In this document: positions 23,932 through 33,758 of the stretch, piece after piece | Numbering within the stretch: position 1 is the stretch's first letter | Layout of the letters: each line of letters begins with the position of its first letter | The notes under the pieces: generated by a model | What the model saw: the letters and a program-made list of their open reading frames with translations, nothing else | What the model was told of the DNA's origin: nothing | Database searches by the model: none | Made by a program: the position numbers and the translations under genes | Assembly: GCF_022846615.1 (NCBI RefSeq) | Contig: NZ_AP025637.1 | Span: forward strand, 4,179,001-4,243,000 | Direction: 5' to 3' | DNA: 64,000 nt | DNA from: Roseomonas fluvialis | GTDB lineage: Bacteria > Pseudomonadota > Alphaproteobacteria > Acetobacterales > Acetobacteraceae

Positions 23932-24153
23932 TTAGCTCTCTTTGGCTTTCCCGCGGTAGCGGGCAACATCGCGCAGCAGGCCAGATACCGTGCTAAGGAT
24001 GATGACGGCATCGACGCTGCCCCTCTCATGGGCGGCACTCAAGACCCGCTCGATAGCGAGCGCGGCTGTTTTGAGATCCTCTGACATATCAATGCCCACC
24101 GAAAGGTCGGCGGCGGGCGAAGCGCCGGGGTTGATCGTGTTTGCCATATCCAT
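23932..24153 (-). CDS. small helical protein, family B, second copy
   Basis: A 73-aa protein with the family B core AALAIERVLSAAHERGSVDA and ILSTVSGLLRDV; a short N-terminal part (MDMANTINPGASPAADLSVG) is unlike the first copy. ATG 24153 or ATG 24147 could be used. It lies 33 bases after family A (24187) on the same strand, the same A-then-B order and nearly the same spacing as in copy 1. Function unknown. Confidence 0.65.
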   Translation of the reverse strand: MDMANTINPGASPAADLSVGIDMSEDLKTAALAIERVLSAAHERGSVDAVIILSTVSGLLRDVARYRGKAKES

Positions 24154-24186
24154 GATGACCTTAACCCCTTCTGGATGGTGACCGGG

Positions 24187-24405
24187 TCATGCTGCCTGAG
24201 CCGAGCCGGCTGCTCGCAGCAGCTCGATGACGGCTTGCAGCACGCGTTCCGCGTCGATACTTCCGGCCTCTCGAGCCGCGCTCAATACCCCCTCAGCGGC
24301 GGAGATGATTCCTGAACCGACCGCGAACGGGAGAGTGAGAGTGTTTACGTCTCTGTCATCAGCAAATGGATTATTAATGAGAACGAATGGGTGTTCGTTT
24401 ACCAT
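24187..24405 (-). CDS. small helical protein, family A, second copy
   Basis: A 72-aa protein with the family A core AAEGVLSAAREAGSIDAERV and LQAVIELLR. The N-terminal part (MVNEHPFVLINNPFADDRDV) differs from copy 1, so the conserved unit is the helical hairpin. It diverges from family C at 24811, the mirror image of copy 1. No known domain. Confidence 0.65.
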   Translation of the reverse strand: MVNEHPFVLINNPFADDRDVNTLTLPFAVGSGIISAAEGVLSAAREAGSIDAERVLQAVIELLRAAGSAQAA

Positions 24406-24810
24406 AAAGTGATGCTCCCCGCTGCCCCTCTGCCCTCACCGCGGGACAGAACTAGGCTGTCAGCGATCACCTTGTCCACAGGTTGGTAAACCAGAGATTG
24501 AGAGGCGCTTTCGGAGACTTCCAATTAAGTAACTGAAATTGTTCAAATTTATGAAACCCTGCAGTGAGCTTCTGACGCAGTTTTCACGGATGCGGGTAAC
24601 CCCGCCGCCGGCATCACGACCATCGCGATAGTGAATGTGCAAAAAATGCATTTCGCTCTCTCACAAGGAGGCGTTACGTGTCGCGGTCGGTTGTGATTCG
24701 AATTAGCCATGACCCCGCGAATGAGGCACCCTCACGACGCCGCGCGCGCGCCTGGATGGCCGACCGCCCCTTCGCATGACGTCGTGTAGGATGCATCCTC
24801 ATAGGTAGCC
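24406..24810. other. divergent intergenic region of module copy 2
   Basis: About 400 bases separate genes A (minus) and C (plus), close to the length in copy 1. The stretch is AT-rich around 24510-24560. It contains a tiny frame with a strong ribosome site (see 24678) and a TGCA-A6-TGCA word near 24640. No other gene is seen. Confidence 0.5.
24678..24779 (+). CDS. possible 33-aa leader-type peptide
   Basis: GTG 24678 is preceded by a perfect AAGGAGG with 6-base spacing, the best ribosome site in this part of the island. The peptide (MSRSVVIRISHDPANEAPSR ...) is basic and ends 31 bases before gene C. It could be a leader peptide, a small protein, or chance. Confidence 0.35.
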   Translation: MSRSVVIRISHDPANEAPSRRRARAWMADRPFA

Positions 24811-25116
24811 ATGACAGCGTTCGTCCAAAAATCCGTCGCAGATGCCGCCGAGCACGCTATCCGGGCGCATCTGGAGAAGTGCGACCAACCCCTCCAGCGC
24901 ATGGAAGCATTGGCGCGCGAGCTGTTCCTTGCGCTTCGAGACGCTGCTGGCGGAAGCCCCGAAAGCACCGCCCATGCTGAGTTGGCGGCAGGCTTTCGTA
25001 TCGCTTTCGATCGGCTATGGGCCGAGTTTGGCGGCGATCCCGGCCGCGTGCCGCACATCCAATTTCCGGTAGCGCCCGATCCGAACCCGTGGTCAAGCCA
25101 CGTCCTGCCGCAGTAG
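24811..25116 (+). CDS. small helical protein, family C, second copy
   Basis: A 101-aa helical protein paralogous to the one at 19431 (see there): AAEHAIRAHLEKCDQPLQRM, ALARELFLALRDAAG, ELAAGFRIAFDRLWAEFGGD and a Pro-rich end VAPDPNPW. The GGD and the Pro-rich end are the best conserved parts. Its stop at 25116 is five bases before the XRE gene, so C and XRE are probably one operon. Function unknown. Confidence 0.65.
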   Translation: MTAFVQKSVADAAEHAIRAHLEKCDQPLQRMEALARELFLALRDAAGGSPESTAHAELAAGFRIAFDRLWAEFGGDPGRVPHIQFPVAPDPNPWSSHVLPQ

Positions 25117-25121
25117 AACGG

Positions 25122-25517
25122 GTGGAGTCGCCCATTGGCGTCGTCGAGGCGACCGACCTTCACGTCGCCGCGGCATTTCGGGCCTTTCGAATTGCGAACG
25201 GGCTAAAGATCCAGGAGCTCGCGACGTTCCTCGGCGTCGCATACGGGACCGTGCACAAGTACGAACGCGGTGAGATTCGCATCTTCGCCGATACCTTACT
25301 CCGTGCCGCCACGCTATTCGGAGTGCCCGTGACGGAATTCTTTCCGGGCGCCCAGATGCTGCGGCGCGGCTCGCAGGGCCGCGCTCAACGCGAGCGGATT
25401 AGCCGCATAGCTGCGTTTGTCGTGAATGCTCGTCGCATCCCTTCAGCCGAACTGCAGGACGCCTTGGCCCGCGTTACCCGCCTCATCCTCGAAGGGCAAC
25501 CAAGCGCTTCAACCTGA
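25122..25517 (+). CDS. XRE-family transcriptional regulator of module copy 2
   Basis: A 131-aa regulator. The helix-turn-helix is AFRIANGLKIQELATFLGVA then YGTVHKYERGEIRI; GVPVTEFFPGAQ follows, and the tail is helical (RISRIAAFVVNARRIPSAEL). The TVHK.E.GEIRI word and FFP are shared with the protein at 7636. GTG 25122 lies just after the stop of gene C; GTG 25089 is another option that would overlap gene C. It probably controls the divergent A/B and C promoters, which is inference. Confidence 0.8.
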   Translation: MESPIGVVEATDLHVAAAFRAFRIANGLKIQELATFLGVAYGTVHKYERGEIRIFADTLLRAATLFGVPVTEFFPGAQMLRRGSQGRAQRERISRIAAFVVNARRIPSAELQDALARVTRLILEGQPSAST

Positions 25518-25627
25518 GTGCCGTGGTGGAGCGCTCACGGCGGGGCAAAGCATTGACACATTAGGTCTGTTCTCGCCGGCGATTCATGTTCTTCATTCGT
25601 TCCCTTGCCCACGGCATCCTTCGGCCG

Positions 25628-25954
25628 ATGTCCGACCCACTCCATATCCCGCCGATCCCGACCAGCGGCCTCGCCCCGGCCAGTGCGAGGGAGGTGCGGC
25701 AGCACTTCCAGGCCGGGCTGCCAGAGGTCTTGCGCACCCTGGCAGCGCCGACCCTCGCGGCCGAGGATGCTGCAATCCGGCCCGAGGCAAGCGAATTGTT
25801 AGAGAGCGCGTCACGAAAGCTGCGGGACTTGGGGCGAGATTCATCAAGCTGGCATGTTGAAGCCCGGCGAAGACACGCCCCTACGCAGCATCTTGCCTTT
25901 GCTGACAGGCAGCCCGATGCGCCGCGTGCGCCGAATTCATGCGGGCCGCGCTGA
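25628..25954 (+). CDS. small hypothetical protein near the island end
   Basis: A 108-aa frame from ATG 25628. The first 75 residues look genuine and helical (MSDPLHIPPIPTSGLAPASA, then VRQHFQAGLPEVLRTLAAPT and ASELLESASRKLRDLGRD); the last 30 are Arg/Pro-rich and may be read-out after a lost stop. No family recognised. Confidence 0.45.
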   Translation: MSDPLHIPPIPTSGLAPASAREVRQHFQAGLPEVLRTLAAPTLAAEDAAIRPEASELLESASRKLRDLGRDSSSWHVEARRRHAPTQHLAFADRQPDAPRAPNSCGPR

Positions 25955-26405
25955 TCGCTCCGCCTATCCCACCGAGGACCGCCCAGGCCGCCACGTTACC
26001 GGAGAATGCCCCATCCTCGACCTGGTGCGCGCAGTAAGGCCCTACTCGTGATAGCCCGATGCTAGGAGGCTGTCCCGGCACCCTCGGTAGTTGGTTTCGG
26101 CGAATGCCGGCGAAATGCACCAGCGGCCGACGCCCTCAGAATTTCGGAACTCGACCATTAGCGGGTCAAGTGAACTCGTTGGCGGGTGGTGGTCCGCGAC
26201 CGCGCACCCTGCGACTGCCCGAGGGACACTTGCCAGTCCGAGCCGCCGCATCACGCCTCCGACACATGCCGAGGCCGAGTAAAGCCCGGGGCACTGGGCG
26301 CACGCGAGGATGTAGGCGCAGCCAGGGTGGCCGCCGGGTATCTTGTGGACTCATTTGTGGACCCACAGACGCCAGCGGTCTAGAGAGCTGAAATCACTAC
26401 CTTTT
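25955..26405. other. gene-poor right edge of the island
   Basis: No convincing gene is seen; several short GC-rich frames on both strands have no coding character. The stretch ends with two TTGTGGAC repeats (26343-26362) and the tRNA-Ser 3' end, as expected for an attachment region. Confidence 0.5.
26343..26362. repeat. TTGTGGAC repeats next to tRNA-Ser: probable right arm sites
   Basis: TTGTGGACT (26343-26351) and TTGTGGACC (26355-26362) are direct repeats 12 bp apart, the same spacing as the pair at 719 and 731 beside the integrase. They lie 44 bases from the tRNA 3' end. Matching repeats at both ends support use by one integrase. Confidence 0.6.
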
Positions 26406-26495
<90 letters not shown>

Positions 26496-26690
26496 GACGG
26501 GGTGGCGGCTATAATCCGGCCGAGCCCCGCTGGCAACGCCCCGGATGCCGCTTCACCGGTTGACGCCCCGCCCGCCCCGCCGCTATACGCCCGCTCTCCC
26601 GGCGGGGCCGCAACCTTCGCCGCTCTCGCTTTTGCCCGCCCGTCCCCGGCCTCCGGCCCAAGGGACAGCGGGAAACATCCAGGGCCTGTC

Positions 26691-27008
26691 ATGACCTACG
26701 CAGTGATCCGCACCGGCGGCAAGCAGTACCGCGTCACCCCGAACGCCACCCTGGCGGTCGAAAAGCTGGACGCCGCGCCGGGCACCACCATCACCTTCAA
26801 TGACGTGCTCTGCGTCGCGACCGAAGCGGGCCTGACGATCGGCGCGCCCACTGTCGCTGGCGCGTCCGTCACGGCCGAGGTCGTCGCCCAGAACCGCGGC
26901 GACAAGGTCCTCATCTTCAAGAAGCGCCGCCGCCAGAACAGCCGGCGCAAGAACGGGCATCGCCAGCACCAGACGGTGCTCAAGATCGCCACCATCACCG
27001 CGGCGTAA
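26691..27008 (+). CDS. rplU: 50S ribosomal protein L21
   Basis: Ribosomal protein L21, 105 aa, normal length. It starts [15 protein letters not shown], the universal N-terminal signature, and ends with the basic RNA-binding stretch [17 protein letters not shown]. It binds 23S rRNA in the large subunit. L27 follows after 12 bases and obgE after a terminator, the standard bacterial order. The gene is the first core gene right of the tRNA-Ser attachment site. Confidence 0.98.
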   Translation: MTYAVIRTGGKQYRVTPNATLAVEKLDAAPGTTITFNDVLCVATEAGLTIGAPTVAGASVTAEVVAQNRGDKVLIFKKRRRQNSRRKNGHRQHQTVLKIATITAA

Positions 27009-27020
27009 GGGGCACACACC

Positions 27021-27290
27021 ATGGCTCACAAAAAGGCAGGCGGCTCGTCCCGCAACGGGCGCGACAGCGCGGGCAAGCGCCTCGGCGTCAAGCTGTTCGG
27101 CGGGCAGACCGTCAATGCCGGCTCCATCATCGTGACCCAGCGCGGCACGAAGATGATCCCGGGCGACAACGTGTATGCCGGCCGCCAGCACTCCCTGCAC
27201 GCCAAGGTCGACGGCCGCGTCACCTTCGTCCGCCGGGCCGAGGGCCGCGTCCACGTCACCGTGACGCCGACCGCCCAGGCCGCCGAATAG
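27021..27290 (+). CDS. rpmA: 50S ribosomal protein L27
   Basis: Ribosomal protein L27, 89 aa. The N-terminus [20 protein letters not shown] is the conserved arm that reaches toward the peptidyl-transferase centre; no N-terminal prosequence is present, as in Gram-negatives. It shares an operon with rplU and is followed by a rho-independent terminator at 27316. Confidence 0.98.
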   Translation: MAHKKAGGSSRNGRDSAGKRLGVKLFGGQTVNAGSIIVTQRGTKMIPGDNVYAGRQHSLHAKVDGRVTFVRRAEGRVHVTVTPTAQAAE

Positions 27291-28364
<1,074 letters not shown>

Positions 28365-28550
28365 CGGCGCCGGAGCGCCGGGGCACCACCCGCCGGCGGT
28401 GCTCGCGCGTGCACCGACCTGTCGGCATCGGCACCGTCCCCCACATCAACGATACTGGCGGGGCACACAGGGCGCGCCCGTGGCGCGGCGGCGGCCCGCC
28501 AGCGGATCGCGCCAGTGCCGTCTGATCGGAAAACGCGCTAGCCTGTCCGC

Positions 28551-30101
28551 ATGTCGATGCTCGGCGACGACGCCGCACGCCGCCTGCTCAACCGTGCCGC
28601 CTATGGCCCGCGGCCGGCCGACCTGCCTGCCACCGCGCGACTGCCCCTGCGGGACTGGATCGACGCGCAGCTCTCCCTGCCCGCCGCGAGCACGGCCATC
28701 GACACGGCCCTCGCCGCGCTGACGCTGCCGATCCGCTACGCCGCCGGCCCTGGCGAACAGATGGTGGACGAACACCGCCCGCTGCAGGCGCTGGCCATGC
28801 GCCCCGACCAGCGCTGGGCCTTGTCCGACAACCGCCGCCCGATCGCGTGGCCGGAACGCGACCGCCCGCGGCTCGAACTCGCGGCCGCCACACTGCTGCG
28901 CAAGGTCCTCGCCCCCGACCAGCTGCGCGAACGCGTGGTCGAGTTCTGGCACGACCACTTCAACGTCGCGGCGCAGGCCAGCGGCCAGGTGGCCGTCTGC
29001 TTGCCGGACCACGACACGCGCATCCGCACCCATGCCTTCGGCAACTTCGCCGCCCTGCTCGAAGCCGTGGCCAGCAGCCCGGCGATGCTCGCCTACCTCA
29101 ACAACAACGTCTCGCGTGCCGGGGCACCCAACGAGAATTTCGCGCGCGAACTGCTCGAACTCCACACGCTGGGCGCGTCCGCCTACCAGCCTGGCGCACG
29201 GTCCTGGCGCGACGTCCCCGGCGCCACCGACGGAACCCCGGCCGGCTACTTCGACGGCGATGTCTGGGAAGCCGCGCGCGCCTTCACCGGCTGGACCATC
29301 GCCGCGGGCCAGCGCATCGACGGCGCGCGCACCCTGCCGACGGCGGGCGAATTCGCCTATGTCGAACGCTGGCACGACGGCTACCAGAAGCGCGTGCTAG
29401 GCCAGGAATTGCCGCCCTTCGCGCCGGCGCAGGCCGATGGTCGCCGCGTCATCGCGCTCGCCGCGACGCATCCGGCGACGGCACGGCATATCGCCGCCAA
29501 GCTCGCCCGCTTCTTCCTGGGCGATCGCGCCCCACCCGCCGCCGCAGCCCGCGCCGAGGCCGCTTTCCTGCGGCATCGCGAGTCGTCGGACCAGATCGCC
29601 CACACCTTGCGTGCGCTGCTCGACGGGCCCGAGGCCACCGACCCCACACTCGGCCGCGTGCGCCGCCCGCTCGATGCCGCCGCCGCGGCCGCGCGCGCGC
29701 TCGCCATCCCGATCGCCCCGCAGGCGCCCCTGCTGGCGGAGATGGGGCGCGCCGGCCAAGTGCTGTTCGGCTGGCCCTCCCCGGACGGGCAACCACTCGA
29801 CGGCGCGCATTACCTCGGCGGCGGCGCGCTGCGCGCGCGCTGGACCATGCTGCTGGGCGTCGCGCAGAACTGGTGGGGCACCGGCGCCTCCCCGCTGCCG
29901 GAGGCGCTGGCCGGGCGGCCGGTCGCCGAGGCGGCGCGCGAGGTCGCGCAGGCCTTGCTCGGCGCTGCCGCCGGGCCCGTCGGCCAGCGCCTGGTGGCCG
30001 CCTGGCAGGCGGACCGGCGCCCGGACCGCCTGCGCAACCGCCAGGACGGCGCCGCACTCCTCGGCATCGCCCTGCTGGCACCGGGATTCCAGACGACATG
30101 A
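28551..30101 (+). CDS. DUF1800-family protein
   Basis: A 516-aa protein of the DUF1800 family. Characteristic parts are LLNRAAYGPRPADL near the start, LRERVVEFWHDHFNVAAQAS, ASSPAMLAYLNNN, NENFARELLELHTLG and FTGWTI. Family members are predicted to be exported, but no signal peptide is seen here. The function is unknown; they are nearly always encoded with a DUF1501 protein. The stop overlaps the next start (ATGA at 30098). Confidence 0.9.
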   Translation: MSMLGDDAARRLLNRAAYGPRPADLPATARLPLRDWIDAQLSLPAASTAIDTALAALTLPIRYAAGPGEQMVDEHRPLQALAMRPDQRWALSDNRRPIAWPERDRPRLELAAATLLRKVLAPDQLRERVVEFWHDHFNVAAQASGQVAVCLPDHDTRIRTHAFGNFAALLEAVASSPAMLAYLNNNVSRAGAPNENFARELLELHTLGASAYQPGARSWRDVPGATDGTPAGYFDGDVWEAARAFTGWTIAAGQRIDGARTLPTAGEFAYVERWHDGYQKRVLGQELPPFAPAQADGRRVIALAATHPATARHIAAKLARFFLGDRAPPAAAARAEAAFLRHRESSDQIAHTLRALLDGPEATDPTLGRVRRPLDAAAAAARALAIPIAPQAPLLAEMGRAGQVLFGWPSPDGQPLDGAHYLGGGALRARWTMLLGVAQNWWGTGASPLPEALAGRPVAEAAREVAQALLGAAAGPVGQRLVAAWQADRRPDRLRNRQDGAALLGIALLAPGFQTT

Positions 30102-31297
30102 TCGCCCGCCTCGGACGCCGCGCCTTGCTGCGGGCTGGCCTCGCCGCCGCCGCGCTGCCCGGGCTGCGCGGCATGGCCTTCGCCGACCCGGCGACGGCCC
30201 CGCCGCTGCTGATCCTGGTGTTCCTGCGCGGCGGGATGGACGCGCTGCACGTTCTCTCGCCGGCCGACGACGCCGCCTTCGTCGACATGCGCATGGCGGA
30301 GTTGCGCACGCGGGCCGACGGCGCCGGCGCAGGCCACCGGCTAGAGGCGTCCGCCACCATCGATTTTCGCCTGCATGTCGAGGCCGGCGGCCTCGCGGAG
30401 ATCTGGCGCGATCGCCGCATGGCGCTTTGGCCCGCCGCCGGCGTGCCGGAAGCGACCCGCAGCCACTTCGAGGCACAGGCGCTGATGGCCGGGGGTCGCG
30501 GGTCGCGGCAGGATGCACGCGCCGCGCAGGGCTGGCTCGCAGCCTGGACGGCGGCGCTGTCGGGCCATGCGCCTGGCCCGGCCGCCATCGCGGCCCAGGG
30601 CGGGCTGACACCGGAACTCGCAGGGCTGGCGCGCGCGTTGAGCGTGCCATCGCTTGCCGGCGGGCTGGCACTGCCCGGCGGATCGCTCGGTGCCGCCGCG
30701 CTGGAATCCCTGCACGCCGGTGGGCAGGACGAGGTCTCGCGCGCTGCGCGCGGTGCGATCGACGACATGCGCGCGCTGCACGCGCTGCTGCCGCGGGAAG
30801 CGGGGAGCCGCATCCTGCCCTACCGCCCGGCGGGCGGCGCCAATTACGGCGCGGCCGGGGGCTTCGGCGCATCGCTCGCGACCGTGGCACAAGCCGCAAA
30901 ACTGCTGCCCGGCCTGGTTGCGGCGCAGGTCGACCTTGGCGGCTGGGACACGCATGACGGGCAGACCTGGCGCATGACGAACCTGGTCCGCACCCTGTCG
31001 CGCGGGCTGGCCGCGCTGGATGCCGACCTGACCGACCTGCCGCGGCGCTGGTCGGTCCTGGTCGCGAGCGAATTCGGCCGGCGCGTGCGCGCCAATGCCA
31101 ATGGCGGCACGGACCACGGTCGTGCCGGCACGGTCCTGGCGTTCGGGCGTGGCGGCGCGCTGGGCGGCCATTTCGGGGCCTGGCCCGGGCTGTCGCGCGA
31201 CGCGCTCGAGGACGGCGTGGACCTGCGGGTGGCCGAGGATTACCGCAATGTGTTCAGAACGGTGATGCGGGATCTTTCGGCCCGCGCCCCCGCGTAA
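30098..31297 (+). CDS. DUF1501-family protein with Tat signal
   Basis: A 399-aa protein of the alkaline-phosphatase-like DUF1501 family. The N-terminus (RLGRRALLRAGLAAAALPGL) is a twin-arginine signal. Later motifs are LLILVFLRGGMDALHV, VDLGGWDTHDGQ (a metal-binding type D.H), VLVASEFGRRVRANANGG and TDHGRAGTVLAFG. It is coupled to the DUF1800 gene and presumably works with it at the cell surface. No biochemical role is established. Confidence 0.9.
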   Translation: MIARLGRRALLRAGLAAAALPGLRGMAFADPATAPPLLILVFLRGGMDALHVLSPADDAAFVDMRMAELRTRADGAGAGHRLEASATIDFRLHVEAGGLAEIWRDRRMALWPAAGVPEATRSHFEAQALMAGGRGSRQDARAAQGWLAAWTAALSGHAPGPAAIAAQGGLTPELAGLARALSVPSLAGGLALPGGSLGAAALESLHAGGQDEVSRAARGAIDDMRALHALLPREAGSRILPYRPAGGANYGAAGGFGASLATVAQAAKLLPGLVAAQVDLGGWDTHDGQTWRMTNLVRTLSRGLAALDADLTDLPRRWSVLVASEFGRRVRANANGGTDHGRAGTVLAFGRGGALGGHFGAWPGLSRDALEDGVDLRVAEDYRNVFRTVMRDLSARAPA

Positions 31298-31442
31298 CTG
31301 ACCGTCTGGGCCTGCGCCCATTCAGGCGCATTCTCGATGTCCGGCATCGGCCGGTTCCCCGACCCAGCCGCTCACCTCCGTATCCTGGCATGGGATGGCC
31401 GGGTGGGTGGTGAGCGTCGGCGCCGGACCTGCCGAATAGGCA

Positions 31443-31471
31443 CTGGGCCCATCCCGATCGGATGGGCCCAG
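31443..31471. terminator. perfect 12-bp hairpin between convergent genes
   Basis: CTGGGCCCATCC-CGATC-GGATGGGCCCAG is a perfect inverted repeat in the gap between the DUF1501 gene (plus) and the DUF1269 gene (minus). There is no long T-run, so it may act as a shared terminator or as an mRNA 3'-end structure. Confidence 0.6.
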
Positions 31472-31493
31472 CCGATCTGTCGCAGCCGCGCGC

Positions 31494-31979
31494 CTACCCC
31501 ACCTTCAGCGCGTCGCGCAGCTTCTGCTCCTGCTCGGTCGTCATGTTCGTGCGCAGCACCGTGCCGCCGAACTGCGCCATGGCCGGCAGCACCTTGTCCG
31601 CCGTCACCTTGCGCACCAGCACGCACAGCGCCGCCTGGCCGGGCGTCAGGGATTCGGCCGCGCTCTTCATGAACTTGTCGTCGATGCCCACGTCGGTCAG
31701 GTAGCCGCTCAGCGCACCCGCGCCCGCGCCCGCCGCGGCACCCAGCAACGGGTTCAGGAACAGCAGGCCGATCAGCGTGCCCCACATTGCGCCGCCGGCC
31801 GCACCGGCCGCGGTCGTGTTGATCAACTGGTGCAGCTTTACCGACCCGTCGGCCAGGCGTTCCGCGATCACGGCGTCGCCCAGTTCGATCAGGTACTCCT
31901 TCTGAAGTTCCATAAGCTTGGCGCGCGCCGCCTCCGCCGTCTTTTCGTCCGGGTACGCGACGATGATGAGGTCCGCCAT
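31494..31979 (-). CDS. DUF1269-family membrane protein
   Basis: A 161-aa protein of the DUF1269 family. It starts [20 protein letters not shown] (a ferredoxin-like fold half), has a Gly/Ala-rich glycine-zipper segment ([20 protein letters not shown] then [15 protein letters not shown]) and ends with a second ferredoxin-like half ([20 protein letters not shown]). Such proteins are thought to sit in the inner membrane. It is divergently oriented to proB. Confidence 0.85.
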   Translation of the reverse strand: MADLIIVAYPDEKTAEAARAKLMELQKEYLIELGDAVIAERLADGSVKLHQLINTTAAGAAGGAMWGTLIGLLFLNPLLGAAAGAGAGALSGYLTDVGIDDKFMKSAAESLTPGQAALCVLVRKVTADKVLPAMAQFGGTVLRTNMTTEQEQKLRDALKVG

Positions 31980-32105
31980 GGGCTGTCTCCCTGTGATGCC
32001 GATCTGCGCTGCACGATAGGGCGCCGCGCGTCAGGGGCAAGCGACAAGACGCGGTCGGCCATCCCGCCTTCAGGCCGCCCGTCCCGCATGCTACAGGCCG
32101 CCGCC

Positions 32106-33233
32106 ATGATCGATCCCGCCGCCCCCTCCCTCGCGCAGGCCAAGCGCATCGTCGTCAAGATCGGCTCCGCCCTGGTGGTCGACGAGGCGACGGCCGCGCC
32201 GCGCGCCGCCTGGCTGGCATCGGTCGCGGCGGATGTCGCAGCCCTCCGCGCGGGCGGTGCGGAGGTCGTGCTGGTGTCCTCCGGCGCCATCGCGTTGGCG
32301 CGCCGCGCGCTCGGCCTCACGCGGCGCACGCTGCGGCTCGAGGAAAAGCAGGCCGCCGCCGCCGTGGGACAGATCCGCCTGGCCGGCGCCTGGCAGGATG
32401 CACTCAGCGCGCACGGCATGAACGCCGCGCAGCTGCTGCTGACGCTCGAGGATTCCGAGGACCGCCGCCGCTACCTGAACGCGCGCGCCACCATCGCGAC
32501 ACTGCTCGGCCTCGGCTGCGTGCCCGTCATCAACGAGAACGACACCGTCGCCACCGCCGAGATCCGCTTCGGCGACAACGACCGCCTGGCGGCGCGCGTG
32601 GCCGAAATGATCAGCGCCGACGCGCTGGTGCTGCTGTCGGACATCGACGGCCTGTACACCGCCGACCCGCGGCGCGACCCGGCGGCCGCGCATATCCCCG
32701 CGGTCGATCGCATCACCGACGAGATCATGGCGATGGGCGGCGAACCCCCGCCCGGCTATTCCTCCGGCGGCATGCGCACGAAGCTGATCGCCGCGCGCAT
32801 CGCGACCGGCGCCGGTTGCGCCATGGCGATCGCGCTCGGCAAGCGCGACAATCCGCTTGCGGCGCTACTCGATGGCGCACGCTGCACCTGGTTCCTCGCC
32901 GCACCCGAAGGCCGCACGGCGCGCAAGCGATGGATCGCAGGCAGCCTGGCGCCACTCGGCGCGCTCACGGTCGATGCAGGGGCGGCGCGCGCGCTGGCGC
33001 GCGGGTCATCACTGCTGCCCGCCGGCGTGCGTGCGGTGGAAGGCCAGTTCGAACGCGGTGATCCGCTGTCGGTCCGCGACGAAGCCGGGCGCGAGGTGGC
33101 GCGCGGCCTGTCGGCCTATGATGCCGAGGCCGCGCGCCAGATCGCCGGTCATCGCAGCGAGGAGCTGGAAGCGATCCTCGGCTGGCGCGGACGGGACGAG
33201 ATCATCCACCGGGACGACCTCGTCCTGCTGTGA
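32106..33233 (+). CDS. proB: glutamate 5-kinase
   Basis: First enzyme of proline synthesis; phosphorylates L-glutamate with ATP. The kinase domain has [40 protein letters not shown] and [12 protein letters not shown], ending in [14 protein letters not shown] and [18 protein letters not shown] domain forms the last 100 residues. ATG 32106 gives 375 aa; ATG 32088 would add six. Its usual partner proA is 3.3 kb away, separated by unrelated genes. No signal of attenuation is seen. Confidence 0.95.
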   Translation: MIDPAAPSLAQAKRIVVKIGSALVVDEATAAPRAAWLASVAADVAALRAGGAEVVLVSSGAIALARRALGLTRRTLRLEEKQAAAAVGQIRLAGAWQDALSAHGMNAAQLLLTLEDSEDRRRYLNARATIATLLGLGCVPVINENDTVATAEIRFGDNDRLAARVAEMISADALVLLSDIDGLYTADPRRDPAAAHIPAVDRITDEIMAMGGEPPPGYSSGGMRTKLIAARIATGAGCAMAIALGKRDNPLAALLDGARCTWFLAAPEGRTARKRWIAGSLAPLGALTVDAGAARALARGSSLLPAGVRAVEGQFERGDPLSVRDEAGREVARGLSAYDAEAARQIAGHRSEELEAILGWRGRDEIIHRDDLVLL

Positions 33234-33240
33234 CGTTGCG

Positions 33241-33555
33241 TCAGCCGCGCGGCAGCGGGATGTGCCGCACGGTCTGGTTCTCGCCCGAACCCTCGACCAC
33301 CGCGACGTAGTCGCGCGGCGCGAAGGCGGGGGCTCCGGGCAGCACGACGGACACGTTGTTGCCGCTGCCGGTTACGACCGAACCCGGCAGCACGATACCG
33401 GCCGGGCGCTCGCCGACATAGGCGACGCTCTCGGTCTCGCCGCTGCCGGCGACGAAGGCCTGCGACTGCGCCAGCCATTCATTCGCCTGCGCGGCAGAGC
33501 CGGCGACGACGAAGGCGAGGGCGGCGGCCGCAATGCCGAAGCGCGCATGGGTCAT
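33241..33555 (-). CDS. small exported protein
   Basis: A 104-aa periplasmic protein. The signal peptide is MTHARFGIAAAALAFVVAGS, with cleavage near AAQA-NE. The mature part is short and strand-like with two GSG(E/N)N words (AGSGETESV, TGSGNNVSVV, EGSGENQTV), a triple repeat of a G-S-G-(E/N)-(T/N) turn. AGAAAAGGAC precedes the ATG. No family recognised. Convergent with proB, divergent from the TTT-binding protein. Confidence 0.65.
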   Translation of the reverse strand: MTHARFGIAAAALAFVVAGSAAQANEWLAQSQAFVAGSGETESVAYVGERPAGIVLPGSVVTGSGNNVSVVLPGAPAFAPRDYVAVVEGSGENQTVRHIPLPRG

Positions 33556-33758
33556 GTGATGGTGTCCTTTTCTTCTGTTGCGCGGCGGCAGGAAGTGGCG
33601 CCGTCCGCGTGCCCCAGCACATGGCGCCACCGACCCGGTGCGCAGCCCTGGCGGCGCTGATGGTCACCATCACGACCGTCGATGAAACCAAGTGTTTCGA
33701 CGCCCCGCGCGGTTCGTGCGATGATGCCCGCAACAATCGCACCGGGAGATTGAACGCC

